From the NCBI RefSeq assembly GCF_026341775.1, contig NZ_JAPEOB010000002.1, forward strand, positions 186,001 to 250,000: 64,000 bases of DNA, read 5' to 3'. The notes under the pieces were generated by a model. That model was given only the letters and a program-made list of their open reading frames with translations. It had not been told where the DNA came from and ran no database searches. The stretch comes from Streptomyces sp. NBC_00654 (GTDB lineage Bacteria; Actinomycetota; Actinomycetes; Streptomycetales; Streptomycetaceae). How positions within the stretch are numbered: position 1 is the stretch's first letter; every line of letters starts with the position of its first letter. Below, one piece after another: positions 1-8,806 of this stretch. The translations under genes were made by a program, and so were the position numbers.

Positions 1-226
1 TTTCCGCGATCGGCGCCCATCCGTGCCGACGCCCTGCGAACCATGCCGGCGTCCCGGTCCTTCTCGCGCTCACGCGTGCCGCAGATGGGGGCGATCACCC
101 CACCCACCAGGTGACTCGCGACGAGGTCGGGCCGACATTCGATGAGCGACAGGCTCCCGCCGGGCCGCAGCCGGATGCCGCGGACGAAATATTGGGAAGC
201 AATCCGAACAGGGAGTGCGTCTTCGG
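1..226. other. Window edge and upstream region of PucR regulator
   Basis: No gene can be supported here. A minus-strand frame is open towards the window edge, but no family signature is visible in it. The last part holds the leader of the plus-strand regulator, with the purine-rich stretch AGGGAG at 210-215. Confidence 0.4.
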
Positions 227-1822
227 ATGAGGACAGCGGTGCTCAGGCACATCCTCGAAGCGCTGGGACCGGCGCCGCTGCACCTTCTGACTGCGCGGGA
301 CGGAGCCGATGTACCGGTGTCCGGCGCACTGATCCACGAACCGCGCGCGCCGCTGCCCCCGATGCGCAACGCCATGCTCTTCGCTGTGGGCGTGCGGCCT
401 TCGAGCGTCGAGGCAGCCGAGCTGCTCGGGCAGGCGGCGCTGGCCGGCTACACATGCTTGGTCATCAAGCGCTACGGCGAGTCGGCCGGCCGGCTGGTGG
501 CCACCGCAGCGGAGGCAGGGATCTCGCTTCTGGCAGCGGACGAGGACATTGCCTGGCATCATCTTGATGCCCTGGTCTCCTCCGTCCTGGCGGAAACCGG
601 GCGCACCGTTCATGGGGCCGGTGCGCCGGCCGTCGGGGACCTGTTCGCCCTGGCCAACGCGATCGCGGCCATGGTTGGCGGCGCGACGACCATCGAGGAT
701 CCGCGCCAGCGGATCCTGGCGTACTCCACTCTGCCCGACCAGCCGATCGATGAAGACCGACGGCAGGGCATTCTCGGCCTGCAGGTACCCGAACTCCCGG
801 CGAACGGTGCGCTGTACCGCGAGGTGCACGGCACCACGCTGGTTCAGAGGTTCACCGACCCGATCGGCCTGCCCCGCCTTGCCGTCAGTGTGCACGCCGG
901 GAGCGAACTGCTCGGGTCGATCTGGGTGGTCGACGCCGGCACTCTCGACCACGATGCCGTGCAGGCCCTCTCGCAGGCCGCGGCGACCGCGGCGTTGCAC
1001 CTGCTGGCGGCGCGTACAGCCGCTGATGTCGCCCGCCGCCAGCGCGCCGATGTGCTCCGACGGCTGCTGGCCGACCCGGCTGCCGTCAACATCGTGGCGC
1101 CGCAGCTCAGCCTGGACCCGGACGTCTCCGTGGCCGTGGCCGCCTTCGTCGTTGTGCCCTGCGGCGGCGATGGCATCGCCACCGCGCAGGCGGCCGCTCG
1201 GCTGGCGGACCTCGTCAGCGTGTACGTCGAGGCGCACTACGGGCGGCACGGGTGCGCACTGATCGAAGGCACCGTCTACGCGCTGTTGCCGGCGGGGCCT
1301 GCCGGGCAGTCGTACCACGGCTTCGTGGCCAACATCGCCCGGCGGGCGATGTCCGCCCTTCGGATTCCCGTCCATGCCGCACTCGGTTCCCACGTCGCCG
1401 GACTGCACCTGGCGGCCCGCTCACGCCAGGATGCCGATGTGGTGCTGAAGGTCCTCGCCGAGCGGCCGGCAGAGCCTGGCCTGCCCTCCGTCGCCACGAT
1501 CGACGAGGTCCGGGCGAGCGCGACCCTTCTGGAGCTGACCGAGGACCTTTCCGGCAATCCCCGGATGACGCAAGGGCTGGGACCTGCCATTCAGGTCTAC
1601 GACCGCGAGCACGCCACGGCCTACGCCAGAACGCTGCTCACGTACCTGAACGCCAACAGTGACATCGCCGCCGCCTCCCGCCGGCTCAACGTGCATCCGA
1701 ACACATGCCGATACCGGATCACGCGCGCCGAGGAGATCTTCCGCTTCAGCCTCGCCGACCAGGATGAGCGTCTCCTGCTCTGGATTCAGCTCCGCATCGG
1801 CGACCGGTTCACCGCACCATGA
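227..1822 (+). CDS. PucR/CdaR-family transcriptional regulator
   Basis: This is a DNA-binding regulator of about 531 residues. The last 60 residues form the PucR-type helix-turn-helix, seen in the pattern YLNANSDIAAASRRLNVHPNT followed by CRYRI. The N-terminal 350 residues are a sensor region rich in Ala and Leu without membrane segments. ATG 227 is chosen because AGGGAG lies about 11 bases upstream; GTG 215 in the same frame is an alternative. The gene runs tail-to-tail with the minus-strand peptide/racemase operon that ends at 2002. PucR-family proteins often control catabolism of nitrogen compounds, so regulation of that operon is a reasonable inference, but no operator was identified. Confidence 0.88.
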   Translation: MRTAVLRHILEALGPAPLHLLTARDGADVPVSGALIHEPRAPLPPMRNAMLFAVGVRPSSVEAAELLGQAALAGYTCLVIKRYGESAGRLVATAAEAGISLLAADEDIAWHHLDALVSSVLAETGRTVHGAGAPAVGDLFALANAIAAMVGGATTIEDPRQRILAYSTLPDQPIDEDRRQGILGLQVPELPANGALYREVHGTTLVQRFTDPIGLPRLAVSVHAGSELLGSIWVVDAGTLDHDAVQALSQAAATAALHLLAARTAADVARRQRADVLRRLLADPAAVNIVAPQLSLDPDVSVAVAAFVVVPCGGDGIATAQAAARLADLVSVYVEAHYGRHGCALIEGTVYALLPAGPAGQSYHGFVANIARRAMSALRIPVHAALGSHVAGLHLAARSRQDADVVLKVLAERPAEPGLPSVATIDEVRASATLLELTEDLSGNPRMTQGLGPAIQVYDREHATAYARTLLTYLNANSDIAAASRRLNVHPNTCRYRITRAEEIFRFSLADQDERLLLWIQLRIGDRFTAP

Positions 1823-2001
1823 CGCCACGGTTGCGGATGCTGATGACCGCGGAGCGGAGGGACGCGGTTCGGGCAGCGGTGGCAGTGCTCGCGGCGGGCC
1901 GACGCCGGGCATGCCGGAGGTCACTTCGGTCCGTGGACTTCAGCGGCTCCGACCACTGCCCGACGAACGGCCGGATCGCGTCCAGCGGTCTGTCCAGCGG
2001 T

Positions 2002-3108
2002 CTACAGAGGCAGCCACTGGGTACTGATGGTGACTGCCTTCAGTTCCTCGGGGAGGGGCATGACGCCGATACCGGGGCCTGTCGGCACCGGAAGGTGGCC
2101 GTCGCTCAGGACGAACGGAGCAGTGATGTCCGTCCGGTAGTAGCGGTCCGAGGCGGATGTGTCGCCGGGCAGTGTGAAGCCCGGCAGCGCTGCCAGTGCG
2201 ATGTTCGCCGCCCGGCCCAGGCCGGTCTCCAGCATCCCACCGCACCACACCGGCACGCCGTGAGCGACGCAGACGTCGTGGATGCGGCGGGCCTCGAGAT
2301 ACCCACCGACGCGTCCGGGCTTGACATTGACGATCGAACACGCGCCGAGCCTGATCGCGTCAGCAGCCGCGCGGGCCGATGTGATGGACTCGTCCAGACA
2401 GATGGGCGTGCGGACAGCCTCGGCCAGCTCGGCGTGGCCGAGGATGTCTTCTTCGTCGAGCGGCTGCTCGATCAGCAGCAGGCCGAAGGGGTCGAGCCTT
2501 GCGAGATGGTGCGCATCGGCGCGTGTGTACGCCGTGTTCGCATCGACCTGCAACAGCACATCGTCGCCGAACCGCTCGCGTACCGCGCGTACCGGTTCGA
2601 TGTCCCATCCGGGTTCGATCTTCAGCTTGATACGGACGTATCCCTCGTCGAGGTAGCCGCCGACGGCGTCGAGGAGCTCTCCGATGGAGGACATGATGCC
2701 GACCGAGACCCCGCAGGGGACACGGTCGTGTGCGGCGCCGAGCTCCTGCGCCAGCGGCCGGCCCAGGGCGCGCAGTTCCGCGTCGAGCACTCCCATTTCG
2801 AGCGCCGCCTTGGCCATCCGGTGTCCCTTAAACCGGGCCAGTGCGGGTGCGACGGCATTGGCGCTCAGCCGATCGTGCGCCGCGAGGGCGGGAACGAGGA
2901 AGCGGCTCAGTACATCCACCGCGGCGTCGGCGTACTCGGAGGAGTACAGCGGATCGACCGTGGCGACGCATTCTCCCCAGCCCTCCGCCTCGTCGGCGAC
3001 CACACGCAGGAGCAGGGCTTCGCGCTCCGTCTCGGTGCCGAACGAGGTACGGAACGGTGCCACGAGTGGCAGGCGGATCCGGCGGAGTTCCACTCCGGTC
3101 AGTTTCAT
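2002..3108 (-). CDS. N-acylamino-acid racemase / o-succinylbenzoate synthase family (NSAR type)
   Basis: This is an enolase-superfamily enzyme of 368 residues. The catalytic set is complete: KLK at 161-163 and Lys263 in VNVKPG act as the two acid/base lysines, and Asp189, Glu214 and Asp239 bind the metal. From memory, the protein reads very close to the Amycolatopsis N-acylamino-acid racemase, including the N-terminus MKLTGVELRR. Enzymes of this group racemise N-acyl, preferably N-succinyl, amino acids; many also have o-succinylbenzoate synthase activity. The start at 3108 overlaps the stop of the GNAT gene in an ATGA. A longer frame to 3150 lacks support. No menaquinone genes are nearby, while an M20 deacylase and an acyltransferase are, so the racemase role is favoured. 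Confidence 0.93.
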   Translation of the reverse strand: MKLTGVELRRIRLPLVAPFRTSFGTETEREALLLRVVADEAEGWGECVATVDPLYSSEYADAAVDVLSRFLVPALAAHDRLSANAVAPALARFKGHRMAKAALEMGVLDAELRALGRPLAQELGAAHDRVPCGVSVGIMSSIGELLDAVGGYLDEGYVRIKLKIEPGWDIEPVRAVRERFGDDVLLQVDANTAYTRADAHHLARLDPFGLLLIEQPLDEEDILGHAELAEAVRTPICLDESITSARAAADAIRLGACSIVNVKPGRVGGYLEARRIHDVCVAHGVPVWCGGMLETGLGRAANIALAALPGFTLPGDTSASDRYYRTDITAPFVLSDGHLPVPTGPGIGVMPLPEELKAVTISTQWLPL

Positions 3109-4022
3109 GCGTGCTGCCCTTCTGTTGTGTCGCGCTTGAGGACGTACCAACCGGACTTGTCGAATCCGGCGATGTGGAGGCCATCCGCCATCGCTGCCGT
3201 GAGCACCTCACGGAGCGCGGTGCGCCACGCCCGGCCGTGTTCGGGCTCTGCCGCGCGCAGCGACGTGATGTCCGGCGGCACGGCCACCAGCAGCGTGTCG
3301 CCGTCCGGCACGCCGGGCACCGGCAACCCGTCGTCGGAGCAGGCGAGCACCACCACGGCTCCGCGCCGCCGCTCGGACTCCGCGTCGCACGGCCGGACCG
3401 TTCCGGCGCCGGCGGCCGCCACTTCGGGCGTGTGCAAGGACCACCGGACGAGCAGCCGGTCGGTATCGTCGTATCCGTTGATGCCGTCGTGCATGCCGCC
3501 GTAGAAATTGGTCAGGTACTCCGTGGCCCCGGCGGCGAGTTTGGCCAGATTGAAGTACGCGTTGCGGCTGACGAGTGGGTCGAAGGTCCACGCGATCTCC
3601 GAGACGCCACGCGTCATCGCCCAGGCGCGCTGGTGCAGCTTGAGGGCGAAGCCGACGCTCCGGCCGTGTGCCGCCGCGGACACACCGGCGATGTGGCTGT
3701 GCATCGCCTCCGACGCGGGTGGGCCGAAGAAGCCGACACACGCGCCCACCAGCCGGGGTCCGTCGAACGCGCCGGTGACGTAGTTTCCGGCCTTGGCCAG
3801 GGCTCGCAGGAAGTCGAGCGGCACCGGCGGGCTCGCCGGGTCGGGGCGCCAGATCGTGTCGTAAAGCCTGTTCACCGCTTCGAGTTCACCGATTTCGGCG
3901 ACCTCGCGCACCTGAACGCCCGCCGCGCGCGCCGCCAGGTCTGCGGCGTTCACCGCGGCGTCAGGGCCCGGCTCCGCACCGGCGCGGAGACTGTACAAGT
4001 CCACCACTCGCTCCATTCTCAT
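3105..4022 (-). CDS. GNAT-superfamily acyltransferase, candidate D-amino-acid N-succinyltransferase
   Basis: The protein has about 305 residues and resembles the COG3375 type of GNAT protein. Visible landmarks are HSHIAGV, the GRSVGFALKLHQR stretch likely to bind acyl-CoA, and WTFDPLVSRNAYFN. The start at 4022 forms an ATGA overlap with the stop of the M20 gene, and the stop forms another ATGA with the racemase, so three genes are translationally coupled. In the pathway described from Geobacillus, a GNAT enzyme puts succinyl on D-amino acids, the racemase inverts the product and a deacylase releases the L-amino acid. Acyl donor and substrate are inferred from this neighbourhood only. Confidence 0.88.
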   Translation of the reverse strand: MRMERVVDLYSLRAGAEPGPDAAVNAADLAARAAGVQVREVAEIGELEAVNRLYDTIWRPDPASPPVPLDFLRALAKAGNYVTGAFDGPRLVGACVGFFGPPASEAMHSHIAGVSAAAHGRSVGFALKLHQRAWAMTRGVSEIAWTFDPLVSRNAYFNLAKLAAGATEYLTNFYGGMHDGINGYDDTDRLLVRWSLHTPEVAAAGAGTVRPCDAESERRRGAVVVLACSDDGLPVPGVPDGDTLLVAVPPDITSLRAAEPEHGRAWRTALREVLTAAMADGLHIAGFDKSGWYVLKRDTTEGQHA

Positions 4023-5206
4023 TCTCGTGACCTCGTCCGGAACGGTCGTGACCGGCCCGCTGGGGAGGGACCGGCCGACGCCTCGTCGAGCAACCCGGCG
4101 ACGAGCGCCGCGACCAGGGCGGCGCTTGCCGGCAACGCGGCTACCAGCACATGCTCGTCGTCGGCGTGGGCACCGCCGCCCACCGCGCCGAGCCCGTCCA
4201 GCGTGGGGGTGCCGACGCCGGCGGTGAAGTTGGCGTCCGAGCCGCCACCCACCGCAGCACGGATGGGTGGCGGCAGTCCCAGGTCGGCGGCCACGGCCAC
4301 GGCGCGCGCGTACAGGGCTGCCGACGCCTCCGCGGCCAGCGGCGGACAGTTCGGGCCGCCCGTGATCTCCACGCGCGCACCGTCCAGCATCGGCTGCAGG
4401 GCGCGCATCGCGGCGTCGATCCGGTGCTGCTCGGCGACGTCGCGGACCCTCACATCGACCGTGAACGCCCCGGAGGCCGGCACGGTGTTCGACGTGACAC
4501 CCGCAGACATCAGCGTCGGTGTGACCGTCGTGCCCCGGTCCGGGGCGGCGAGCGCGGTCACTGCCAGCACCTGACGAGCTGTCTCGACGGTGGCGTTGAC
4601 ACCGCGCTCGGGTTCCAGACCGGCGTGGGCGGCCCGGCCCGAGACGGCCACCTCGTACTGCGAGACACCTTTGCGCTCGGTCTTGAGCGCGCCTCCGTCG
4701 GCTGCCGCTTCCAGCACCAGAGCCGCGGCCAGGCCGGTGGCCTCGGTCTCGATGAGCGTCCGCGAGCCGGGCGCGCCGATCTCCTCGTCGGCGGTGATCA
4801 GAATCGTCACGCCCGAGGGGTCGGGAAGGCGGGCCGCGGCGTGCATCGCCAGCACCAGGCCCGCCTTCATGTCGAAGCAGCCCGGGCCGCGCAGCACGCC
4901 GTCGGCGACCGTGAACGGATGAGTCCTCAGCGTCCCTATCGGCCATACGGTGTCGTGGTGCCCGAGCAGCAGCACACGGGACGGCCCGTCGCCGAGGCGC
5001 CAGCGCAGGTGCGTACGCCCGTCCAGGACGATGCGTTCCGGGGCCACTCCGAGCCGCGCTGCGCCGATCCGTGCCACCGTGTCCGCGCTTCTGGCGAGCG
5101 CGGCCCGATCGCTGGACGGCGACTCGCACGTCACGAGCGCCTCGATGTCGGCGAGCATCTTCGGCAGCGCGGCGGTCATGTCGGCGACAAGCGTCGCGAG
5201 GTCCAT
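4019..5206 (-). CDS. M20-family metallopeptidase, candidate N-acyl-L-amino-acid deacylase
   Basis: This is a 395-residue M20/ArgE/DapE/CPG2-family hydrolase. It has the first metal motif GHHDTVWP at 82-89, GCFDMKAG at 109-116 and the catalytic glutamate pair in DEEIG at 140-144. A dimerisation region starting near RAAHAG follows. There is no signal peptide, so it should act in the cytoplasm. The start at 5206 lies one base after the stop of the preceding S9-S12 gene. Position between the peptidase fusion and the acyltransferase/racemase pair suggests hydrolysis of N-succinyl-L-amino acids, the last step of the N-succinyl pathway. A dipeptidase role remains possible. Confidence 0.92.
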   Translation of the reverse strand: MDLATLVADMTAALPKMLADIEALVTCESPSSDRAALARSADTVARIGAARLGVAPERIVLDGRTHLRWRLGDGPSRVLLLGHHDTVWPIGTLRTHPFTVADGVLRGPGCFDMKAGLVLAMHAAARLPDPSGVTILITADEEIGAPGSRTLIETEATGLAAALVLEAAADGGALKTERKGVSQYEVAVSGRAAHAGLEPERGVNATVETARQVLAVTALAAPDRGTTVTPTLMSAGVTSNTVPASGAFTVDVRVRDVAEQHRIDAAMRALQPMLDGARVEITGGPNCPPLAAEASAALYARAVAVAADLGLPPPIRAAVGGGSDANFTAGVGTPTLDGLGAVGGGAHADDEHVLVAALPASAALVAALVAGLLDEASAGPSPAGRSRPFRTRSRE

Positions 5207-5207
5207 G

Positions 5208-8200
5208 TCAGTCTTCCTTCGGCGTGGCGCGCAGGGCGACATGCAGATACCGCTCGCCTGTCGGCAGGGCGTAGAAGGTCACCGGAGCCCAGGACTTCCT
5301 CTCGGGGTCGTGGACGACGAACAGGTTCTCCTTGACCGGCACCATCGCCTGCTCGGTCTCCGGACCGGGCGTCGGACCGGCCGGCGGGCCGGTGACCGTC
5401 GTCCGCAGGATCGGACCGTCGTCCCCGTCGAGCACCTCCATCCGGACGCCCGCCCGCTCGTACGTGCCCAGATGGGGTCGTACGTCCTGCGGCACGGGCA
5501 GGGCCGGTGGGCCGAGCGGTGGCGGCATCGCCACGTCGGCGAGCTCGGCAAAGATCTCGCCGAACAGGTCCTCGTACAGCCCCGTCGTGTCGCCGCCGTT
5601 GGTGAGCAGAGCGACCGCAAGACGCTCGTCGGGCAGCAGGCGCAGACAGGAGACCTGTCCGCTCGTCGAGCCGTCGTGCCCGAGGAGCCGGCGGCCGTCC
5701 CAGCCGATACGGGACCAGCCGAGGCCCCATGAGTCGGCGCGGTCGTAGTGGGCCGGCAGTTCCACCTGGGCATCGGCCATCGCCGCGGCGCTCTCCTCGG
5801 TGAGCAGCCGGGTGCCATCGCGCGCCGTCCCGCCGGCGAGGTGCATTCGCGCGAACGTGAGCACGTCGGCGACGGTCGAGCTGATCAGGTCGGCGGGCGC
5901 CACCGCTCGCGGCAGTCCCCACACCGGTACACGCACCGGCTCGGTCCCGCCGCCGGTCATGTGGCCGACGGCGGTGCGGTGCAGCAGCGCCTCCTCGGGC
6001 AGCGTCACCGTACGCTCAAGGCCCAGCGGGGTGAAGAGCCGCTTCCGAATGGCCTCGTCCCACGTGTCGCCGGTCAGCTTCTCGATCACCCGGCCGGCCA
6101 GCGAGAAGCCGGCGTCGCAGTAGGACCAGGTCGCGTCCGGCGGATGGTTCTGCGCCACGCCGGCCAGCAGTGCCACGTACTTCTCCAGGCAGTCGTCTCC
6201 TCGTCCGGTGTCGGTGAGGACGTCGCCGTCGATGCCGCTCGTGTGCGTGAGCAGATGCCGCATGGTCACGTGCTTGGCGATGTCCGGCCCGGAAAGCCGC
6301 AGCTCGGGCAGGACTTCGGCGATCGGGGTGTCGAGGCGCAGCAGACCCTCGTCGACGAGCTGCATGACGACCGTCGCCGTCCAGACCTTGGTGATCGAGC
6401 CGATCTGGAATAGGGAGTCGGTCGTCGTCCCGACACCGGTGTCCTTGTTGAGCACGCCGTACGCAGCTTCGGCGAACTCGTCCTCGCTGCCGGAACCCAT
6501 CCGCAGGATGCCGAGCGTGGCTCCGGGTACGTGGTGGTACTCGGCAAGCGTGGTCAGCCGGCGCTGCCAGTGCGCGGCGTCGAGGCGGGGCCGTGCGGGA
6601 CCGGAGCTCCTGCCGGCGTACTGCTCGACCCAGTCCACGATGCGACGGTTGAAGTCGATCCGCTGCGACGGCGGCCCGTCGAGGACGAACAGGTGCGATG
6701 CCTGCGGGTAGAGCACGAGCCGGGTGGGTACGCCACGCCCCCGCAGCGCCGTGTGCCACTGCTGGGCCTGGCCGACCGGGCAGCCCAGGTCCGCCGTGCC
6801 GTGCAGGATCAGGGTCGGCGTCCTGACCTGGTCGACCCGGGTCAGCGGTGACATCGCCGCGTAGCGGTCCGGGGCGGTCCACGGAAGAGCACCGAGTTCG
6901 GACAGGCCGAACACATGGGCGTCGTCGGCCGTGCCGGTCAGGCTGACGAGGTCGCTGATCACTCCACCGGTCACCGCGGCCGCGAACCGGTCGTCCCGGC
7001 TGGTGAGGTAGCAGGTCAGATATCCGCCGTAACTGTAGCCGGAGACGGCCAGCCTGGCAGGGTCGGCGATCCCCGCTGCCACGAGATCGTCGATGGGTTC
7101 CAGGAGGTCCTTCGCATCGGCCTCGCCCCAGGCACCGACCGCGGCGTTCCAGTACCGCTCGCCGTACCCGTCGCTGCCGCGGGGGTTCAGCAGCAGTACG
7201 GCCCAGCCGCGCGCCACGAGTTCCTGGTGGTAGAGCTCCACCTCGTTGGCGGCACCGTTCCACGCGTTGTGCGGTCCGCCATGGATGTCCAGGAGCAGCG
7301 GGCGTGCACCTTCCACGGCCGGGTCGTGGACGAGCCAGCCCTGGACGACCGTGCCGTCCGAGACGGTGAACTCCCGTTCCTCGCGCGGGAACAGTTCGAC
7401 ATCGGCCAGACCCGCCCCGTGTTCGGTCCGGACCGCTTCCGCACCCGTCGCGAGGTCCACGGTGACGATCTCGCCGAACGAGGCCGGCGTGCCGAGCACC
7501 ATGACGGCCGTGTCACCCGCCACTGACAGGCCCATGACGTTCCGCCCGGCACCCGCGACGAGTGGACGGGGAGTGCCGCCCTCGGCGGACACCGCGTACA
7601 GATGGGTACAGCCGCGATCACGGGCGCAGAACAGGATCGTGCGACCGTTGTCGCCGAACTGCGGCAGGGCCCCGGGGTAGCCCGGACCACCCGGCATCAC
7701 GTTGCGGTCCAGTGCGGCGGCGGGCTCTTCCGGTGCGCCGCCGTCGAGCGGAACACGCAGGAGGCGGGCGTGGCCGGCCGGTTCGCCGGCAGTCCCCACG
7801 ACGAGGAGTGCCGTTGCGTCCGGCGTCCACAGGATCGGACCGGCGAACCCGTCGGGCAGGCCGGCCGGCTCCGGCTCCGCCGGCTCGCCGCTCACGTCGA
7901 GGACGTACAGGGGCATGCGGGCCCGCAGATCCGCGTCCGGAGCCATCGCCGCGGCGAACGCCAGCCGTTTCGAATCCGGTGACCAGGCAGGATGGCTGGC
8001 ATGCCAGTCCCCCTCGGTCACCTGGCGGCACCGTCCGGTGGCCAGGTCGAGGACGTGCAGGTGACGGCGTACGGCGCCCAGCAGACCCGCGCCGTCCTCC
8101 TGATAGGTGAGCCGGTCCGCGACGAGCGGTGCGTTCGCGCGAACCTCGGGCGACATGCCGTCCGAGCCGGCCGCGAGCGGATCCACCGCTGCCACGAAGG

Positions 8201-8588
8201 CGATCTTCGAGCCGTCCGGGCTCCACACGGGCGCACCGGCCCCGAGCGGAAGTGTGGTCAGTTGCCGGGCCTCCCCGCCGTCGGCGGGGAGCAGCCATAT
8301 CTGCGCTGCCCCGTCCCGCGAGCGCAGGAAGGCGATGTGTCCGCCGTCCGGTGACCACGCGGGTGAGGTGTCGGCCGTGCCGTGGGTCAGTTGCCGCGGC
8401 CGGCCGGTGCGGGTGCCGACGCGCCAGACGGCGCGCACGTTCCGGTCGGCTTCCGCGTCGCAGGTGCGCAGCACGTAGAGGCACTCGTTGCCGTCCGGCG
8501 ACAGTGCCGGCTGCTCCGGAACGGCGAACGTGGTCAGGTCGTCGATGCGCTGGCGGCGTGCCGCGCGCGAGGGCTTGGTCAAGGTCAT
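5208..8588 (-). CDS. S9 prolyl-oligopeptidase fused to S12 beta-lactamase-family hydrolase
   Basis: One frame of 1126 residues encodes two serine hydrolases. Residues 1-400 show beta-propeller repeats (WSPDGSKIAF, WSPDSKRLAF). Residues 410-660 are the S9 catalytic domain with Ser519 in GYSYGGY, Asp600 in HGTADLG and His632 in ASHLF. Residues 670-1030 form an S12 domain with SITK at 731-734, Tyr823 in SYCDAGF and HDGSTSGQ as third motif. The last 90 residues form a small beta-rich tail. Start 8588 follows a GAAGAG site; the longer frame to 8888 runs into the upstream ATPase gene. No signal peptide is seen, so cytoplasmic cleavage of imported peptides is likely. No frameshift is visible at the domain junction. 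Confidence 0.92.
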   Translation of the reverse strand: MTLTKPSRAARRQRIDDLTTFAVPEQPALSPDGNECLYVLRTCDAEADRNVRAVWRVGTRTGRPRQLTHGTADTSPAWSPDGGHIAFLRSRDGAAQIWLLPADGGEARQLTTLPLGAGAPVWSPDGSKIAFVAAVDPLAAGSDGMSPEVRANAPLVADRLTYQEDGAGLLGAVRRHLHVLDLATGRCRQVTEGDWHASHPAWSPDSKRLAFAAAMAPDADLRARMPLYVLDVSGEPAEPEPAGLPDGFAGPILWTPDATALLVVGTAGEPAGHARLLRVPLDGGAPEEPAAALDRNVMPGGPGYPGALPQFGDNGRTILFCARDRGCTHLYAVSAEGGTPRPLVAGAGRNVMGLSVAGDTAVMVLGTPASFGEIVTVDLATGAEAVRTEHGAGLADVELFPREEREFTVSDGTVVQGWLVHDPAVEGARPLLLDIHGGPHNAWNGAANEVELYHQELVARGWAVLLLNPRGSDGYGERYWNAAVGAWGEADAKDLLEPIDDLVAAGIADPARLAVSGYSYGGYLTCYLTSRDDRFAAAVTGGVISDLVSLTGTADDAHVFGLSELGALPWTAPDRYAAMSPLTRVDQVRTPTLILHGTADLGCPVGQAQQWHTALRGRGVPTRLVLYPQASHLFVLDGPPSQRIDFNRRIVDWVEQYAGRSSGPARPRLDAAHWQRRLTTLAEYHHVPGATLGILRMGSGSEDEFAEAAYGVLNKDTGVGTTTDSLFQIGSITKVWTATVVMQLVDEGLLRLDTPIAEVLPELRLSGPDIAKHVTMRHLLTHTSGIDGDVLTDTGRGDDCLEKYVALLAGVAQNHPPDATWSYCDAGFSLAGRVIEKLTGDTWDEAIRKRLFTPLGLERTVTLPEEALLHRTAVGHMTGGGTEPVRVPVWGLPRAVAPADLISSTVADVLTFARMHLAGGTARDGTRLLTEESAAAMADAQVELPAHYDRADSWGLGWSRIGWDGRRLLGHDGSTSGQVSCLRLLPDERLAVALLTNGGDTTGLYEDLFGEIFAELADVAMPPPLGPPALPVPQDVRPHLGTYERAGVRMEVLDGDDGPILRTTVTGPPAGPTPGPETEQAMVPVKENLFVVHDPERKSWAPVTFYALPTGERYLHVALRATPKED

Positions 8589-8657
8589 GGCTTCTCTTCG
8601 GTTGGAGGGTGTGCCGGGGATCTTCACGATCGGCAGGTGTCCCGGGGCCTGTCCGGC

Positions 8658-8772
8658 GTGTCCCGCCTGGCCCGCGACGGCCGTCACGCACGCTCGCGGC
8701 GTTGCCGGAATCGTCCTCGTACGTCCAGTACGAGGACGCTCCTCCGCCTTACGACGCACCGCGTCCGACGCC
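8658..8772. repeat. Partial copy of MITE-like repeat in operon gap
   Basis: The 218-base gap between the ATPase stop and the S9-S12 start is the widest in the transporter-enzyme part of this operon. It contains a degenerate copy of the repeat found at 31792-31998. Shared blocks include GTCCCGCCTGG, CACGCACGCTCGC and the hairpin CCTCGTAC-gtcca-GTACGAGG at 715-735 of this kilobase, followed by CTCCTCCGCCTT. The terminal inverted repeats of the full copy are missing here. The hairpin may affect expression of the downstream enzymes. Confidence 0.75.
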
Positions 8773-8806
8773 GCGCGCCGATCCACCGGGGATCGCGGGA
8801 CAGCCT

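Noticed and set aside
95..1408. Long minus-strand frame of 437 codons opposite the PucR gene
   Set aside because: Arg/Gly/His-rich composition without motifs; it is a shadow of the strongly supported regulator on the other strand.
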